Shown: one piece after another, positions 50,301 through 59,644 of the stretch
How positions within the stretch are numbered: position 1 is the stretch's first letter
How the letters are laid out: each line of letters begins with the position of its first letter
NCBI RefSeq assembly: GCF_009870125.1
Contig: NC_046679.1
Location: forward strand, 5,208,001 to 5,272,000
Length of the DNA stretch: 64,000 bases
From: Drosophila pseudoobscura
Taxonomy: Eukaryota > Arthropoda > Insecta > Diptera > Drosophilidae
Direction: 5' to 3'
The notes under the pieces: model-generated
The model's input: only the letters and a program-made list of their open reading frames with translations
Database searches by the model: none
Told to the model about the DNA's origin: nothing
Position numbers and translations under genes: made by a program

Positions 50301-52193
50301 ATGGTCTTCAGGTGCTCGTTCGCCCACCGTGTGAAGGTGTTCTGTTGGATCTTCTTCCACTGCGCATCCTCGGCAAGATCACGTTCGGCCTCCATGTCTT
50401 CGTCGAAGTTCTCCTCGTACTGGTCCGCCGGCTGCTGCTGCTGCTGCTGTTGTTGGTAATAGTCGTTCGGCTGTGGGTTAGCGAGTGGTCAGATTGTTCA
50501 GATATCAGGTTAGTCCCGGGGAGTACTACTATGAATGGGTGGGGTGGGGGTTTCGTGTGGTGTGTGCGTGGGATGTTGGCTGAAAGCCACTTGACAGTTA
50601 TGCATAAGTCCACTCCACTCCTGGAGCCAAATACCGCAGCACCGAATCGAAAAAGGTGTGGCGCAGACTTGTTCCAGTTTCAGGTTACGAACGCCAAGCA
50701 TAACAACTCCTATCGCCGAGTGGACTGCTTGTCCACTTTCCACACATGTCCCCCTCCAAGTGGCAGAGGAGAAGAGGAGCATTCACACTTTACTAGAGAC
50801 GAGTATTATTTTATGAGTCTTCATCGTGTTTAGCTTTTATTTGCAATAACTACAGCGTGCTAATGGTTCAAATTATGTGTATTTCTGAGAACATCCATAT
50901 TTCGTTTTATCCCCAGGGTTATATAACTGGGTTCCACTATCTGCAGTATTTCGGATTTCAGAAAACACCAACACTTCGTATCTGCGGGCGAACGGAACCC
51001 TCGTTTGAAGAAACAAGTTCCCAGGTATCTTTTACGCCCCGATCCAAAAGTTTCGAAACAACCTCCGAAAAGGGTGTAGAGTAGAGAAGAATGAATGCCC
51101 ACGAAGAACGAGCACAAAAGGAGAGCAAGTTCGCGTGCCACACAGAAGAAACTTTTGGACATAAACCTAACAGAAATAGAGAGCGGCTGGCAGACAGCCC
51201 GCCCGACCCCCGCCGGGCCCCTGCTCTGTCTGGTTTGTTGGCCAAGAAGCGGGATAGAAACTAAAGGAAATTGGAGTGGCGACGACGACCACGGTCAGGC
51301 CGAGTGCGCAGCGTGTGAAGTTCATTAACATTTTCATTAATTGCAAAAGGCCGCGGAGCGACAAAACGCAATGCAGAGTGCAGCAATTAAACGATAAATG
51401 ACCAAATTTTTAATACTCTCTCTTGAAGGTACACAAATTGTGGGCACACAAACACACGTCGGAATGCTGGAGAAGAGATTAAACACACACCACCTGTGGG
51501 GGTGGGGAAGAGAACACACACAGCGAGAAAGTTTAGCCACGCAATGATTCTTAGTCTCTGTGTGTTTATTAACTAAATAATTAAAAACCCCAGTTCGAAA
51601 ATTCACTTCTATATCAAACTAAAGGATTTCACATTTTGGTGGAATTTAATATCCTTTTAAAAACATAATTTATTTGATTCACTGTTGGGAAACTGGGGAA
51701 GAAGATCACACGCAGGACATAGGGACACACACACACACACGCAACACTCTACAGGCGATGAAGAGGGGGACACACGAACACACACCTGTTGATGGCAAAC
51801 GTCGTAGTTGTTGTTGTTGTTGTTCTGTGCTGACGTTGGCTGTTGGGCGTAAAAATTTAAATTGCTAAAATTTGGCACAAATTGCGATGCGTTCTGCTCT
51901 GTATGGTTGTTGCCGTTGCCGCTGCCGTTGACACACGCGTTTGTCTGGAAATTTGGCGGGTTTTTTCTATTGTTGAGATGATGGCTATTGTTGCTGTGGC
52001 TGAGGAATATGGTCGCCTGTGTCGCCGCCGTCTGACCACCGTTTGTATAATTCGCGTGAACGGATATTGGGACTGGGACGGGACCGTCGTCAGCGTCGTT
52101 ACTGTTGCGCGTCGAAAATGCTTTTGACGCGATCGCCGACGGAGTTTCTCGCGCACCGGCATTTTCGCGTCTCTCTATCTCTCCGTTGTACAT
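23196..52193 (-). CDS. cher: Filamin (cheerio), full-length actin-crosslinking form
   Basis: I could join 17 exons with consistent phases: 52193-51786, 50470-50110, 43496-43352, 43284-42949, 41282-41191, 41124-39832, 39763-39377, 39269-38703, 38417-37613, 37549-37097, 37023-36888, 33732-33652, 33184-33094, 25905-25765, 25707-25538, 25467-23436 and 23380-23196. The total is 7683 nt, or 2560 residues. Order: Asn-rich leader, Gln run, two calponin-homology domains with the actinin-type actin-binding signatures, about a dozen filamin Ig repeats, a hinge ([17 protein letters not shown]), then roughly eight or nine more repeats ending in the dimerising repeat. Filamin crosslinks F-actin and links it to membranes; in flies it is needed for ovarian ring canals. 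The first exon exists in two copies, so the real 5' end is ambiguous. Confidence 0.95.
23436..25467 (-). CDS. cher: cher large rod exon, about seven Ig repeats
   Basis: A 2032-nt exon from [10 protein letters not shown] to FSICATDAG. Each repeat ends with the filamin GSPF or DSPF strand signature. Acceptor TTTTGCAG, donor GTAAGT, phase 0 in and phase 1 out. Confidence 0.95.
25538..25707 (-). CDS. cher: cher exon, Ig repeat boundary
   Basis: 170 nt. Encodes [26 protein letters not shown]. Acceptor CGACAG, donor GTAAGT, phase 1 in and phase 0 out. Confidence 0.93.
25765..25905 (-). CDS. cher: cher exon containing the internal start of the ~90-kDa form
   Basis: 141 nt. It encodes [18 protein letters not shown] and the first part of a repeat. 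Translation from the in-frame ATG at 25894 through the last exon gives 838 residues, about 90 kDa, the size of the known short filamin isoform. A transcript starting upstream of this exon would supply it. Phase 1 on both sides. Confidence 0.93.
25906..29445 (-). other. cher intron
   Basis: 3.5 kb of AT-rich intron upstream of the MPSGK exon. It may hold the promoter of the short form. No nested gene is supported. A 60-codon plus-strand ORF at 26110-26292 ends next to AATAAA but has no other support. Confidence 0.55.
29446..29677 (-). CDS. cher: Candidate alternative first coding exon of cher
   Basis: 77 codons from ATG ([20 protein letters not shown]) ending at donor CAAG/GTAAAT in phase 1. 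The exon at 25905 is entered in phase 1, so direct splicing would give ...[12 protein letters not shown]. The peptide does not look like an Ig repeat and I do not recognise it. It could instead belong to an unidentified nested gene. Confidence 0.45.
29678..33093 (-). other. cher intron
   Basis: No coding sequence that I can support. Contains a TATCTA repeat near 31060-31092. Confidence 0.5.
33094..33184 (-). CDS. cher: cher hinge exon 2
   Basis: 91 nt encoding [20 protein letters not shown] and [10 protein letters not shown]. Acceptor TTTTTTCCAG, donor GTGCGT, phase 0 in and phase 1 out. It joins N- and C-terminal rods in the full-length form. Confidence 0.88.
33652..33732 (-). CDS. cher: cher hinge exon 1
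   Basis: 81 nt, 27 codons ([20 protein letters not shown]...), acidic and non-Ig. Acceptor GACCTCAG, donor GTAAGT, phase 0 on both sides, so it could be skipped without a frameshift. Confidence 0.88.
33733..36878 (-). other. cher intron / 3'UTR of the N-terminal form
   Basis: When the donor at 36887 is not used, transcription continues here as 3'UTR. T-rich tracts at 36400-36470 include an AATAAA complement. No other gene is seen. Confidence 0.5.
36879..37023 (-). CDS. cher: cher exon with alternative end: splice to hinge or stop
   Basis: Begins [20 protein letters not shown] (acceptor ATTTAG). With donor AAG/GTAGCC at 36887 the exon ends at 36888 in phase 0 and continues into the hinge. 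Read through, the same bases give KVA and a TGA stop at 36879-36881, ending exactly at the end of an Ig repeat and giving a 1663-residue N-terminal form. Confidence 0.9.
37097..37549 (-). CDS. cher: cher rod exon
   Basis: 453 nt from [18 protein letters not shown] to TCKITNKEG. Acceptor CACTCAG, donor GTAAGC, phase 2 in and phase 2 out. Confidence 0.93.
37613..38417 (-). CDS. cher: cher rod exon
   Basis: 805 nt starting [16 protein letters not shown] and ending FSEVEVPC. About three Ig repeats. Acceptor CGATCAG, donor GTGAGT. Confidence 0.93.
38703..39269 (-). CDS. cher: cher rod exon
   Basis: 567 nt from [16 protein letters not shown] to VSGIGIQPH. Two Ig repeats. Acceptor ACAAAAG, donor GTAGGC (weaker than its neighbours). 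Confidence 0.9.
39377..39763 (-). CDS. cher: cher rod exon
   Basis: 387 nt from [18 protein letters not shown] to KVDGLEP. Acceptor TTTTCCAG, donor GTAAGT, phase 1 on both sides. Confidence 0.92.
39832..41124 (-). CDS. cher: cher large rod exon
   Basis: 1293 nt from [19 protein letters not shown] to SGVPHTVE. Four to five Ig repeats with IPKSPF/IPNSPF ends. Acceptor TTTGCACAG, donor GTGGGT. Confidence 0.94.
41191..41282 (-). CDS. cher: cher exon, start of first Ig repeat
   Basis: 92 nt encoding [17 protein letters not shown] and [12 protein letters not shown]. Acceptor TTTCACAG, donor GTAAGG, phase 2 in and phase 1 out. It follows directly on the CH domains. Confidence 0.93.
41908..42056. 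repeat. 149-bp element with perfect 14-bp inverted ends
   Basis: CCACGGTTGCCACA at 41908-41921 and its exact reverse complement at 42043-42056. Inside is a short hairpin, GACGA-N4-TCGTC (42026-42039). It may be a MITE-like remnant or a foldback; no clear target-site duplication is visible. It lies in a cher intron. Confidence 0.55.
42594..42633 (-). CDS. cher: Candidate small alternative first exon of cher
   Basis: ATG at 42633 ([13 protein letters not shown]), then donor CGCG/GTAAGT in phase 1. The phase fits the acceptors at 41124, 39763, 39269 and 38417 but not the nearest one at 41282. A TATATATA stretch lies about 45 nt upstream. Weak evidence. Confidence 0.22.
42949..43284 (-). CDS. 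cher: cher exon, second calponin-homology domain
   Basis: 336 nt encoding [21 protein letters not shown]-type CH2 sequence through [14 protein letters not shown]. Acceptor TGTTGCAG, donor GTGAGT. Together with CH1 it forms the actin-binding domain. Confidence 0.95.
43352..43496 (-). CDS. cher: cher exon, end of first CH domain and linker
   Basis: 145 nt encoding [18 protein letters not shown] and [11 protein letters not shown], the second actinin-type signature, then a short linker. Acceptor TTTTCCAG, donor GTAAGT. Confidence 0.95.
43497..50109 (-). other. 6.6-kb cher intron
   Basis: AT-rich with scattered microsatellites. I find no nested gene with a coherent reading frame. Confidence 0.5.
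50110..50470 (-). CDS. cher: cher exon, Gln run and first CH domain
   Basis: 361 nt starting [20 protein letters not shown], then [18 protein letters not shown] (actinin-type actin-binding signature 1) to GIKIVNI. Acceptor ACCCACAG (phase 0), donor GTAAGT (phase 1). The in-frame ATG at 50395 could start a leaderless form. Confidence 0.95.
51167..51337 (-). pseudogene. Orphan signal peptide of a serine protease at the left duplication edge
   Basis: ATG at 51337 encodes the same 18 codons ([18 protein letters not shown]) as the protease gene at 59196. At 51281/51282 the match ends and an unrelated tail runs to a stop at 51167. No protease sequence follows. It is the start of the duplicated unit, cut off from any protease body. 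Confidence 0.7.
51786..52193 (-). CDS. cher: cher first coding exon, proximal copy
   Basis: 136 codons from ATG at 52193 ([20 protein letters not shown]) to YDVCHQQ, donor CAG/GTGTGT, phase 0 to the exon at 50470. Low complexity, rich in Asn, Ser and Gln. The frame is open upstream to at least 52250 without another ATG, so a further 5' exon is possible. Confidence 0.8.
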
Positions 52194-52259
52194 GTAGCCG
52201 GTTTTGTTGTTGTTGCTGCTGCTGCTTCTGCTCTCCTCTTTGCTCTCCACTTCGTATCT

Positions 52260-55200
52260 TTCGTATTTTGTTTTCGTTTTGCTTTCAGGTAAAAATGCAC
52301 GAGTTGGCAGCGCTCTTTCTTTTAACGTAAGAACGATAGATACCAGCGCCGTAAAGCATCGATGAATTATATATTATATATATACACGGTTTACCGTTCT
52401 GTGGAGTGGAGAATGTTCGTTCATAAACAGGTTTTTTTTTACAACAAAAAATTCAAGTTCAGTGTGAGAGCGTAAGGGGTTTGCTTATCGCGGTATTTTC
52501 AGTATTTTGCAGTATTTTTATTAATTATTAAGAAGTATATTTTGGCTGTCTTAAGTTTAAGCTGTGAGCCGCAAAGTATGCATTGGTTAAGCCTTTGAAC
52601 GAGCCTATGAATTTCCGTTATGAATTATGACTGATTGAATTTTCAAAATTTTTCATGAAGTAATAAGCGAGATATTTGCGAGATAATACCCGTTTTAAGA
52701 GATTACTAAAAATAAACTAAGGTTGTGCAATAATTTATTTTACAATTTATAAAGTGCCCGACTTTTTAAATTTCCCGCCTCTTCTCTGCTTCTGTCAAAC
52801 GGCTCTACAACTGATTTCTGTCAAAATTTGAAGAAGCTTCGTCGTATAGTTTGGGGATTCCTCGAAATTTGAGGAGAAAATGGAAAAGTTAATTCCTATG
52901 TGCTCATTTTTATATTACCAGTAAGCAGGTAGTACCTACTAGGTACTAATAAACTCGTAAATACATTTGTAACCCACAAAGTATTCATTTTATAAACCTT
53001 TTATAGAGATTATCAATTCAATAGATGTTTTAATAAATGTTTTGTTTATTTTTTTGTGAATAAATAGATCTTAGTCAAACATATCACTTCTTAAAACCGG
53101 TTTTCTTAGCTTCTCCTTCATTTGTAAATAAGCGTTCGTTCTATTAGTAACACTTGAACCAATCCCTCAAACGTCCTGTCATTGACCCTTGTCAAAAAAC
53201 ACACAGACGCTATGTATATCATAAGAAATAAACTAAGTCCGATCAAAGAACATGATTCATAAAAACACACCCAAGTCCCAAAGAGGAACAAATAATTCTG
53301 GTAAATATTTGGCATATTTGCGGATTGCTTTTGGCAATGCCTTTTGGATTCCCATGGGGTTCCGCGCTCCCCCGGCAACGAGGCGACCCGCCTGATCAAA
53401 TGCAAAAACGAAAGGCAGACACAAATGCACTGCGACGAGTGGAACGAAGACAAGTGAATGAGCGAAGCAAATGGGGCTGACAGCAAACGACCTTCTCAAT
53501 ATGGTTAGAAATTGTTAATTTTAGCCAAATGAGTCAAAAATCGAGTAGCACAACCGGCTCGCTGATCGATGGCAGATCTGTGCTTGGGGACTACGTAATC
53601 TAATTTTTTGGAAGCTCATCCTTCACGGCATTCCACAAGGGAGTGCGACTTTGGGGCCCCCAAACACGGTCGCCCATTCACCTATTGTGTGTAGTGGGTA
53701 TGCCCTAATATGGAAATATATATACGTTCAACCCGGACCGGACCAAATGCGGTAGCCGCGGCTGCGACTGCAACTGCGACGACCATTGAACGTGAGGCGC
53801 CACTTGCATCGCTGGCTGGCTGGCCTGGCTCGTTGTCGCGGGGGCATGGCGTGAATCAGCACCCAATGAAATGCTAAATAAATTTTCACTTCCATTTTAG
53901 TTAATTTGAATTTATTTGGGACTAAAATTACACACAACATTTACACACCGCAGGCACAGCTGGGCCAAAATTGGCTGCTGCGTCTATACGCCACGACTAA
54001 AAATAAATTGACAAATATTTTGTGTTTTTATGAAAAGGTAATGAAAGCCACATGTCCTCCATTTTGGCTCATACGAATAGGTATACCCTCAATGGAAATC
54101 TGTATGGGGGAAATGGGGGAAGAGGGACCGAACCAAACTCACTTTTCGGGACGCCATGCTGACGGTTAATTGTTTGTTGAATGATCTCAAGTTGTAATAC
54201 TTCGAAGAATGATGGCTAATACTGATGATCTCTCGATTGCCCACTAATTACACAATGCCTGGCAGGTCGAGCACGTTTTTCACAAACAAAACACACACCA
54301 CACACACGCACAGTGAGAGAGCAATTCTCTAATGAGTTTTTCTGAGTTTCGTAAACAAATTTCAGAATTTTCTTTTCTTTTTCGAAAATAATTTGCACGA
54401 GCTGCGCGCGTTTGGGTTGGCGTTCAGGTCGCCTCGGCTCCACTCGGTTGGATTCTGTTCTGTTCTGTTCTGTTCTGTTCTGTCGTGTTATCTTGGGCTG
54501 GGGCTGTGGCGTCGTCACCGAGACGTTGTAACGTGTACTGCTGGTCGCGACAAATTTTCAACTCGACTGAGTTGCTGCGCCTCCTTGCTCAAAGTTTTAA
54601 TGCAGCCAAACGCGCGCAGCTTTTTTTGCTCAATTTCTTTATTATTATTCACTCAGAAGAATCATACAGCAGGGGCTACGAATATAGGATCAGGGGATGA
54701 GGGATGAGAATATAAAATAATATGAAAATCGAATATATTAACTTGTATTGTTGTATTTATATTGTATGTGTCGTATGGGCTACAAATATATGTACATACA
54801 TAGGTACAGAGATGAAGGATCCTTCAAAAACTATTGAAGAAAATGTATCTCTGTATTTGCTACCCTATTTGTTAGAAGGTACAATCCAACAGATCCTATA
54901 CCTTTTACCTTGAACTCTTTCTAAACTCAATATTAACCTTGGGTTTTTTCGCCCGAACCTATGCAAACGGCCGCGACTGTATAACACCTTCAATACATAA
55001 TTTGTTCAATATTTGTTTCGCCTTATGCTTTGTGTTGTGTTTTCGGTATTGCATGTGACGTTGACTTTGACGTCGACTGCACTCTTGACTCTGTTTGGCA
55101 GGTTTTTGGCGACGCGTTGCCCCACGAATGTGATTTTCAGCGCGCAGCTTATTTTGTTGGTGTTCTATTCATAGAACCTGCTCGTCCGATTAGTCGCTGT

Positions 55201-56440
55201 CTTTTGTCTGTTGTTGGCCAAAACTGAAAGTGCCTCCTGACCCATGCTTCATTTGTTGCCACTTTTGTTGACGGTCGCGGCCGCCCCAAGTGCAATGCGC
55301 ATTCCGTGTTTCCCCGCCAGCTGACTCATCAACATAATTTGGCATATATGTATATACATGTGTATGAAAATATGCAAAATAAACGAACCGCATCACAGTC
55401 CTAAATCAAATTAACAATTTGAACAAAATTTGACACCCCGAAATTCCTATACCCTTATCGCTCGACAAGCAACAAAAAAGTCGTATAAATCTGCTGTTTA
55501 GGAAATTGAGCTGCAGATAGAATTTTGGCTGATGTGTTTGAAAATCTATAATAGTAATACTATTTACTATTGCATTTATAAATATAATACAATAATAGTA
55601 ATTTAAGAAAAAATATATAATACCCCTTGGCAGTGTATCAAATCATGTTCTTGTGGCTAGTTCTGCCTTAGGAGATGACTAAGACGCTCCGGACAAATCA
55701 GCTGTCATAAATTCTTTGATTTTATTTGGCTTGGGTCGAAAGACTTTTGTTTCTAGATAAAAAAAAAAACGGCACAACGCAGAGAGCACACTAAAAATAT
55801 CATAAATTTGATTTTGATTACGTGATTTGAATGCTGGAATTTGGCAAAAGAATGATTGCCCTCAAAAGCTTAAAATAACAAACAATCGATACTAAAAGAT
55901 ATCAAAATGGATAACCGTATCCGGGTATGCACTTTATAGGTGCTAGGATAAGATATGGGGTGGGGAATCTCTGTACTAATCTTAACTATAAGTTCTGCAA
56001 AAATTTAGATGATTTGATGACCAAAATTCCACTTGGCGTTTCGTGTGCGGCCACGCGTGTGTTGTTTTAGACAAATATTATTTCTTTTATGTATAACTGA
56101 TCATGCCAGCAGCTGTTTCGGTCTTTTTTATTTTTATGTTCCGCATACGCCCCATTGCCGCCAAATAATATCCCGTGTGTACGATTTTACCCCTTATCTT
56201 TTGCTTTCTTATGTATCTGCTGCTAAAATATTGTACGCCCGAAAATAAATGGATTTCTATTAGCAACAAATCAGCGGAAACTTAAAAATCATTCACCATA
56301 AAAATTTGAAACAAAAGAAATATTCAAAGTTTTTCATGGCACACTTATACAACAATTAAATAACAGAGTACAGAGATAAATATTTTTCTATCAACGCAAA
56401 CAATTACAAGCAATTGTTTCAATATTTGGCTTTCAAAGAT
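52260..56440. other. Non-coding part of the first duplicate
   Basis: Upstream region of the proximal cher exon. No supported gene. Holds a TTCTG pentamer run at about 54456-54482 and AT-rich DNA. Confidence 0.5.
54456..54482. repeat. TTCTG pentamer microsatellite (copy at 62315-62341)
   Basis: About five copies of a five-base unit, identical in both duplicates. Confidence 0.75.
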
Positions 56441-56451
56441 AAACTAAAAGG

Positions 56452-56597
56452 GAACAGCTTCCACAACTACAGAACAGGCCTATACAACCGCTGCAGCGCC
56501 AGCCGCTGTCACCCCAGGACCATGCGGAGGAAATCAAATCGGAGGACCTAGTGGCAAGATTGTACGCAATGCCAAAAAACTATACTTCTTTTATTAA
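56452..56597 (+). pseudogene. Decayed paralogue of the small secreted peptide
   Basis: The frame from 56452 encodes a Thr/Ala-rich stretch, then PCGGNQIGGPSGKIVRNAKK and LYFFY-TAA, aligned with the end of the 57320 gene (PCGGFGGPCGKIPRDGKK, LYFFY). No signal peptide or start codon precedes it; a stop lies upstream in frame at 56449. AATAAA overlaps the stop (56596-56601). Confidence 0.6.
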
Positions 56598-57263
56598 TAA
56601 ATATTAAGCAGGAAGTGTAAAAAGTTTCTGTTTCTCTGACTAAAACTTGTCTGTTGGTTGATTCTTTCCATTGCTGTGTGCCGATCAAGTGTTCCGATTG
56701 CCTCTAGCGAATCTCTCTCCGTATAGCTCCCATCCGCCAGAGGAATTGAGTGCGACACATGGCACGACGAACAGTGAGTAAGAGGGAGACAGAACATAAG
56801 TTAGCGTGTGGACGGCATTGCGTATCTGCATTCTGCATCTGCACATCCACTGTAAATTAGTATTAAATTGTATTAAATTAAAATTTAGTAAGCGATTCTG
56901 ATCGTTCCTAATTCCGATTCCAAATCGATCTTATAATGCGCAACTGTCTTGTCTGTTTGTCCTCTAACTTAAAGGGTATACACTAAAAGTATCCCCGGTA
57001 TTTCTAGATGAAAAGTTCAATCGAAGTCAATTTTTTTTGCTCGTATTACCTTCTGTTTCTCTGCCACCCCAGTTAGCCCACAAAGTAGATAGATGCTCGT
57101 GTTCGAGCGCCTCAAACATGTGTTTTCTAGCCAAATTTTAACAAATTTTTTCAATACCAATATTAAATATTTGCCCAACTGTTTCTTAGTTAACAGATTT
57201 ACTTCTCAAACTTAAGCAAGCATTTGTGTCATTATTTGATAATTATTTTTCACAGGTGGAAAG

Positions 57264-57300
57264 TATAAATGCCCGAAATTTCTCTATTGAAATATCAGTT
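57264..57300 (+). promoter_or_regulatory. TATA box and initiator of the small secreted-peptide gene
   Basis: TATAAA at 57264-57269 and TCAGTT at 57295-57300, with +1 A at 57297 (-33 spacing) and a 23-nt 5'UTR. Confidence 0.8.
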
Positions 57301-57319
57301 TCAACCGAGAGATAGAAAG

Positions 57320-57565
57320 ATGAAGTTCTTTACAGTCCTGTTGCTGCTGTGTGCCATGGCTGGATGCTCCATTGCCGTGTCCTCTATCAGTACCCCTACC
57401 GGTACCGGCACCACTAGCGGTACCTATACCACGACTTATGGCTGGACAGATGACGCCACAACGTTAGCCCCAGCAGCTTCACCCCCGTCCAACCCTTGCG
57501 GCGGCTTTGGAGGACCCTGCGGTAAAATTCCCCGCGATGGCAAAAAATTATACTTCTTCTATTAA
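57320..57565 (+). CDS. Small secreted peptide, Thr/Ser/Gly-rich with PCGG...PCGK tail
   Basis: 81 residues from ATG at 57320, chosen because it follows the TATA/Inr-defined start and begins a signal peptide (MKFFTVLLLLCAMAGCSIAV). An ATG-like codon upstream would add a non-hydrophobic N-terminus. The mature part has a Thr/Gly/Ser tract, then two cysteines in PCGGFGGPCGK and the C-terminus KKLYFFY. No known domain. The features fit a short-lived secreted peptide such as a seminal or immune peptide, but that is a guess. Poly(A) AATAAA at 57590-57595. A second copy is expected just beyond the window end. Confidence 0.8.
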   Translation: MKFFTVLLLLCAMAGCSIAVSSISTPTGTGTTSGTYTTTYGWTDDATTLAPAASPPSNPCGGFGGPCGKIPRDGKKLYFFY

Positions 57566-57599
57566 ATACGTTCCCAGTGTTTGAAACAGAATAAAAGAA

Positions 57600-58720
57600 A
57601 TCGAAAGAATACGCTTCGCATTCCGAATTTCTCAGGTGCAGCAGAGCGTGCGACCGATACTAAAATAAGACCAGAAGCCAGGTAAACATCTGGCTATCGG
57701 CAGACAAATGCATTTTACGGGTCTCACAGCCAAAACAATTGACGCCACTCCACGCAGGTCCAGTGGAGAGGCTGGCCTTCAATGCACTGTGGGCACCCAT
57801 CACGAAAATATCTCACAGAAATGTACGCCATATTTCACACAGAAATACTCTCATAAGCAGCCAGACATGAAATATTTTGGCTTCGCTTGTCCGGAATCTA
57901 TTATATTTATACATATATCAAAAGCGAGTATGTATATGTACACTTTGGATCTCTTGCGGGTATTAGACATCACATTTCTTCGGTGTATATCTCGGCTATA
58001 CATATTTCATCGAGCAATTGCCTTTATTGGAGACATTCTTTCACATACTTTAACATTTTCACTTGTTTTTCCACCAATTTTCCATTGACTTGGTAGAAAT
58101 TGCGAAATTTCTGTTGCTCAATTTCAGTACATATAGAAAATGTACGATATATATATATATAAAGTACGACACACGCGCCTACATATGAGTAGTACACTAT
58201 ATAGACATTGCGTATACGCCGCGTATTCCAAGGAGAACAGAACTTGAGACCCGCACACGTCCAAGTCAATGCAGCAACTGAAAATCTTTTCGAAAATGCC
58301 AAGATACAACTGATACACAACTGAATGAGTGAGTGTTTTTCCTTCTCTGTTGTTGCTGAATGGTGAGCGCGGAAAGAAATATTTTCAGAGTTTCCATGCG
58401 CCCCGCTACTCGCTACGCGAGATCCCGTGAGCGATTTCTATCAGCATCTTTTGACAGCGTCCTACAAGAGCATGACTAAGAGATGGGTTGTCTGGGTTCT
58501 ACCTCTCTACCTGATTCTAATTAGAGTAGCCGCAGCCTCACACGTGCAGCCAGTAGACATTTCCTCCGACTCTGACATAAATCAGTAGCGGGAGGATGAC
58601 TCAGTCGCAGTCCATCCGAATGCCTGGCTGTCTGCCTGTCTCCCTTGGTGTCTGGCCATGAGCCAACTTTGTCCATTACATCCAGGAAAAATGCACATCG
58701 AATGGTTTTCAAATACATAT
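57600..58720. other. Intergenic DNA between peptide and protease genes
   Basis: AT-rich. No supported coding sequence. Confidence 0.5.
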
Positions 58721-58728
58721 TCATTTAT

Positions 58729-59196
58729 TTAGCCAATTTGCTGCTTATGGACCTGGGAACACTTTCCATTGCCACTCATGGTCTGCCGGATCCAGTCTCT
58801 GTAGTACATGACATTCATGAAAAGATCGGGCACCCCTTGGGCGCACGGCACAAAGAAGTTGAGAATCCCCACCAAGGTTCCCTCGTAGACCAGAGGTCCG
58901 CCCGAGTCGCCATGACAGGCGCCAATGTTCGCCTGACGAAAACCACACACATGGCAGGCGCCCAGCTCCACATCCTCGTAGGCGGCGAGCAGGGTCGAGC
59001 AGACCTGGCTGGTGATGTGCTGCTGCTGGACACGCTGCAGCTGAACGGGAAGAGTACCAGCCACCGACTGTGACCCCCAGCCGGTGAAGAGGAGCTCCGC
59101 TGTACCCTGGGGAAAGGCTGCAGTGGGCAGAGCCACAGCCACGACGACCACGGTCAGGCCGAGTGCGCAGCGTGTGAAGTTCATTAACATTTTCAT
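58729..59196 (-). CDS. Serine protease (S1) lacking its His/Asp half, fused to a signal peptide
   Basis: 155 residues from ATG at 59196. Signal peptide [20 protein letters not shown] is followed directly by ALPTAAFPQG..FTGWG, the middle of a trypsin-like domain. GACHGDSGGPL holds the catalytic Ser98. The position equivalent to residue 189 is Gly, so the S1 pocket is not trypsin-like. The N-terminal half, with activation site, His57 and Asp102, is absent (about 110 residues), so it cannot be an active protease. The fusion falls at 59140/59141, exactly the duplication junction, at codon 19 and in frame. The poly(A) signal overlaps the stop. Whether it is expressed is unknown; it may be a pseudogene or an assembly join. 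Confidence 0.7.
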   Translation of the reverse strand: MKMLMNFTRCALGLTVVVVAVALPTAAFPQGTAELLFTGWGSQSVAGTLPVQLQRVQQQHITSQVCSTLLAAYEDVELGACHVCGFRQANIGACHGDSGGPLVYEGTLVGILNFFVPCAQGVPDLFMNVMYYRDWIRQTMSGNGKCSQVHKQQIG

Positions 59197-59644
59197 TAAT
59201 TGCAAAAGGCCGCGGAGCGACAAAACGCAATGCAGAGTGCAGCAATTAAACGATAAATGACCAAATTTTTAATACTCTCTCTTGAAGGTACACAAATTGT
59301 GGGCACACAAACACACGTCGGAATGCTGGAGAAGAGATTAAACACACACCACCTGTGGGGGTGGGGAAGAGAACACACACAGCGAGAAAGTTTAGCCACG
59401 CAATGATTCTTAGTCTCTGTGTGTTTATTAACTAAATAATTAAAAACCCCAGTTCGAAAATTCACTTCTATATCAAACTAAAGGATTTCACATTTTGGTG
59501 GAATTTAATATCCTTTTAAAAACATAATTTATTTGATTCACTGTTGGGAAACTGGGGAAGAAGATCACACGCAGGACATAGGGACACACACACACACACG
59601 CAACACTCTACAGGCGATGAAGAGGGGGACACACGAACACACAC

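Larger units (their letters stand above)
51282..59140. repeat. Tandem duplication, first copy (7,859 bp)
   Basis: Positions 51282 onward match 59141 onward with an offset of 7,859. I saw no differences in the first 2.1 kb, two in the next 1.8 kb, and at least 15 substitutions and indels after about 55149, including a roughly 50-bp length change near 55555-55625. The copy contains the cher 5' exon, a decayed peptide gene, a peptide gene and the protease body. Confidence 0.93.

Noticed and set aside
52879-52919. ATG followed by 13 codons and a GTAAGC donor (also at 60738)
   Set aside because: Resembles a first exon, but no matching second exon with consistent phase was found and the context is AT-rich.
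54456-54482. Short direct repeats that might suggest an array
   Set aside because: A simple TTCTG microsatellite without spacers; CRISPR is not expected in an animal genome.
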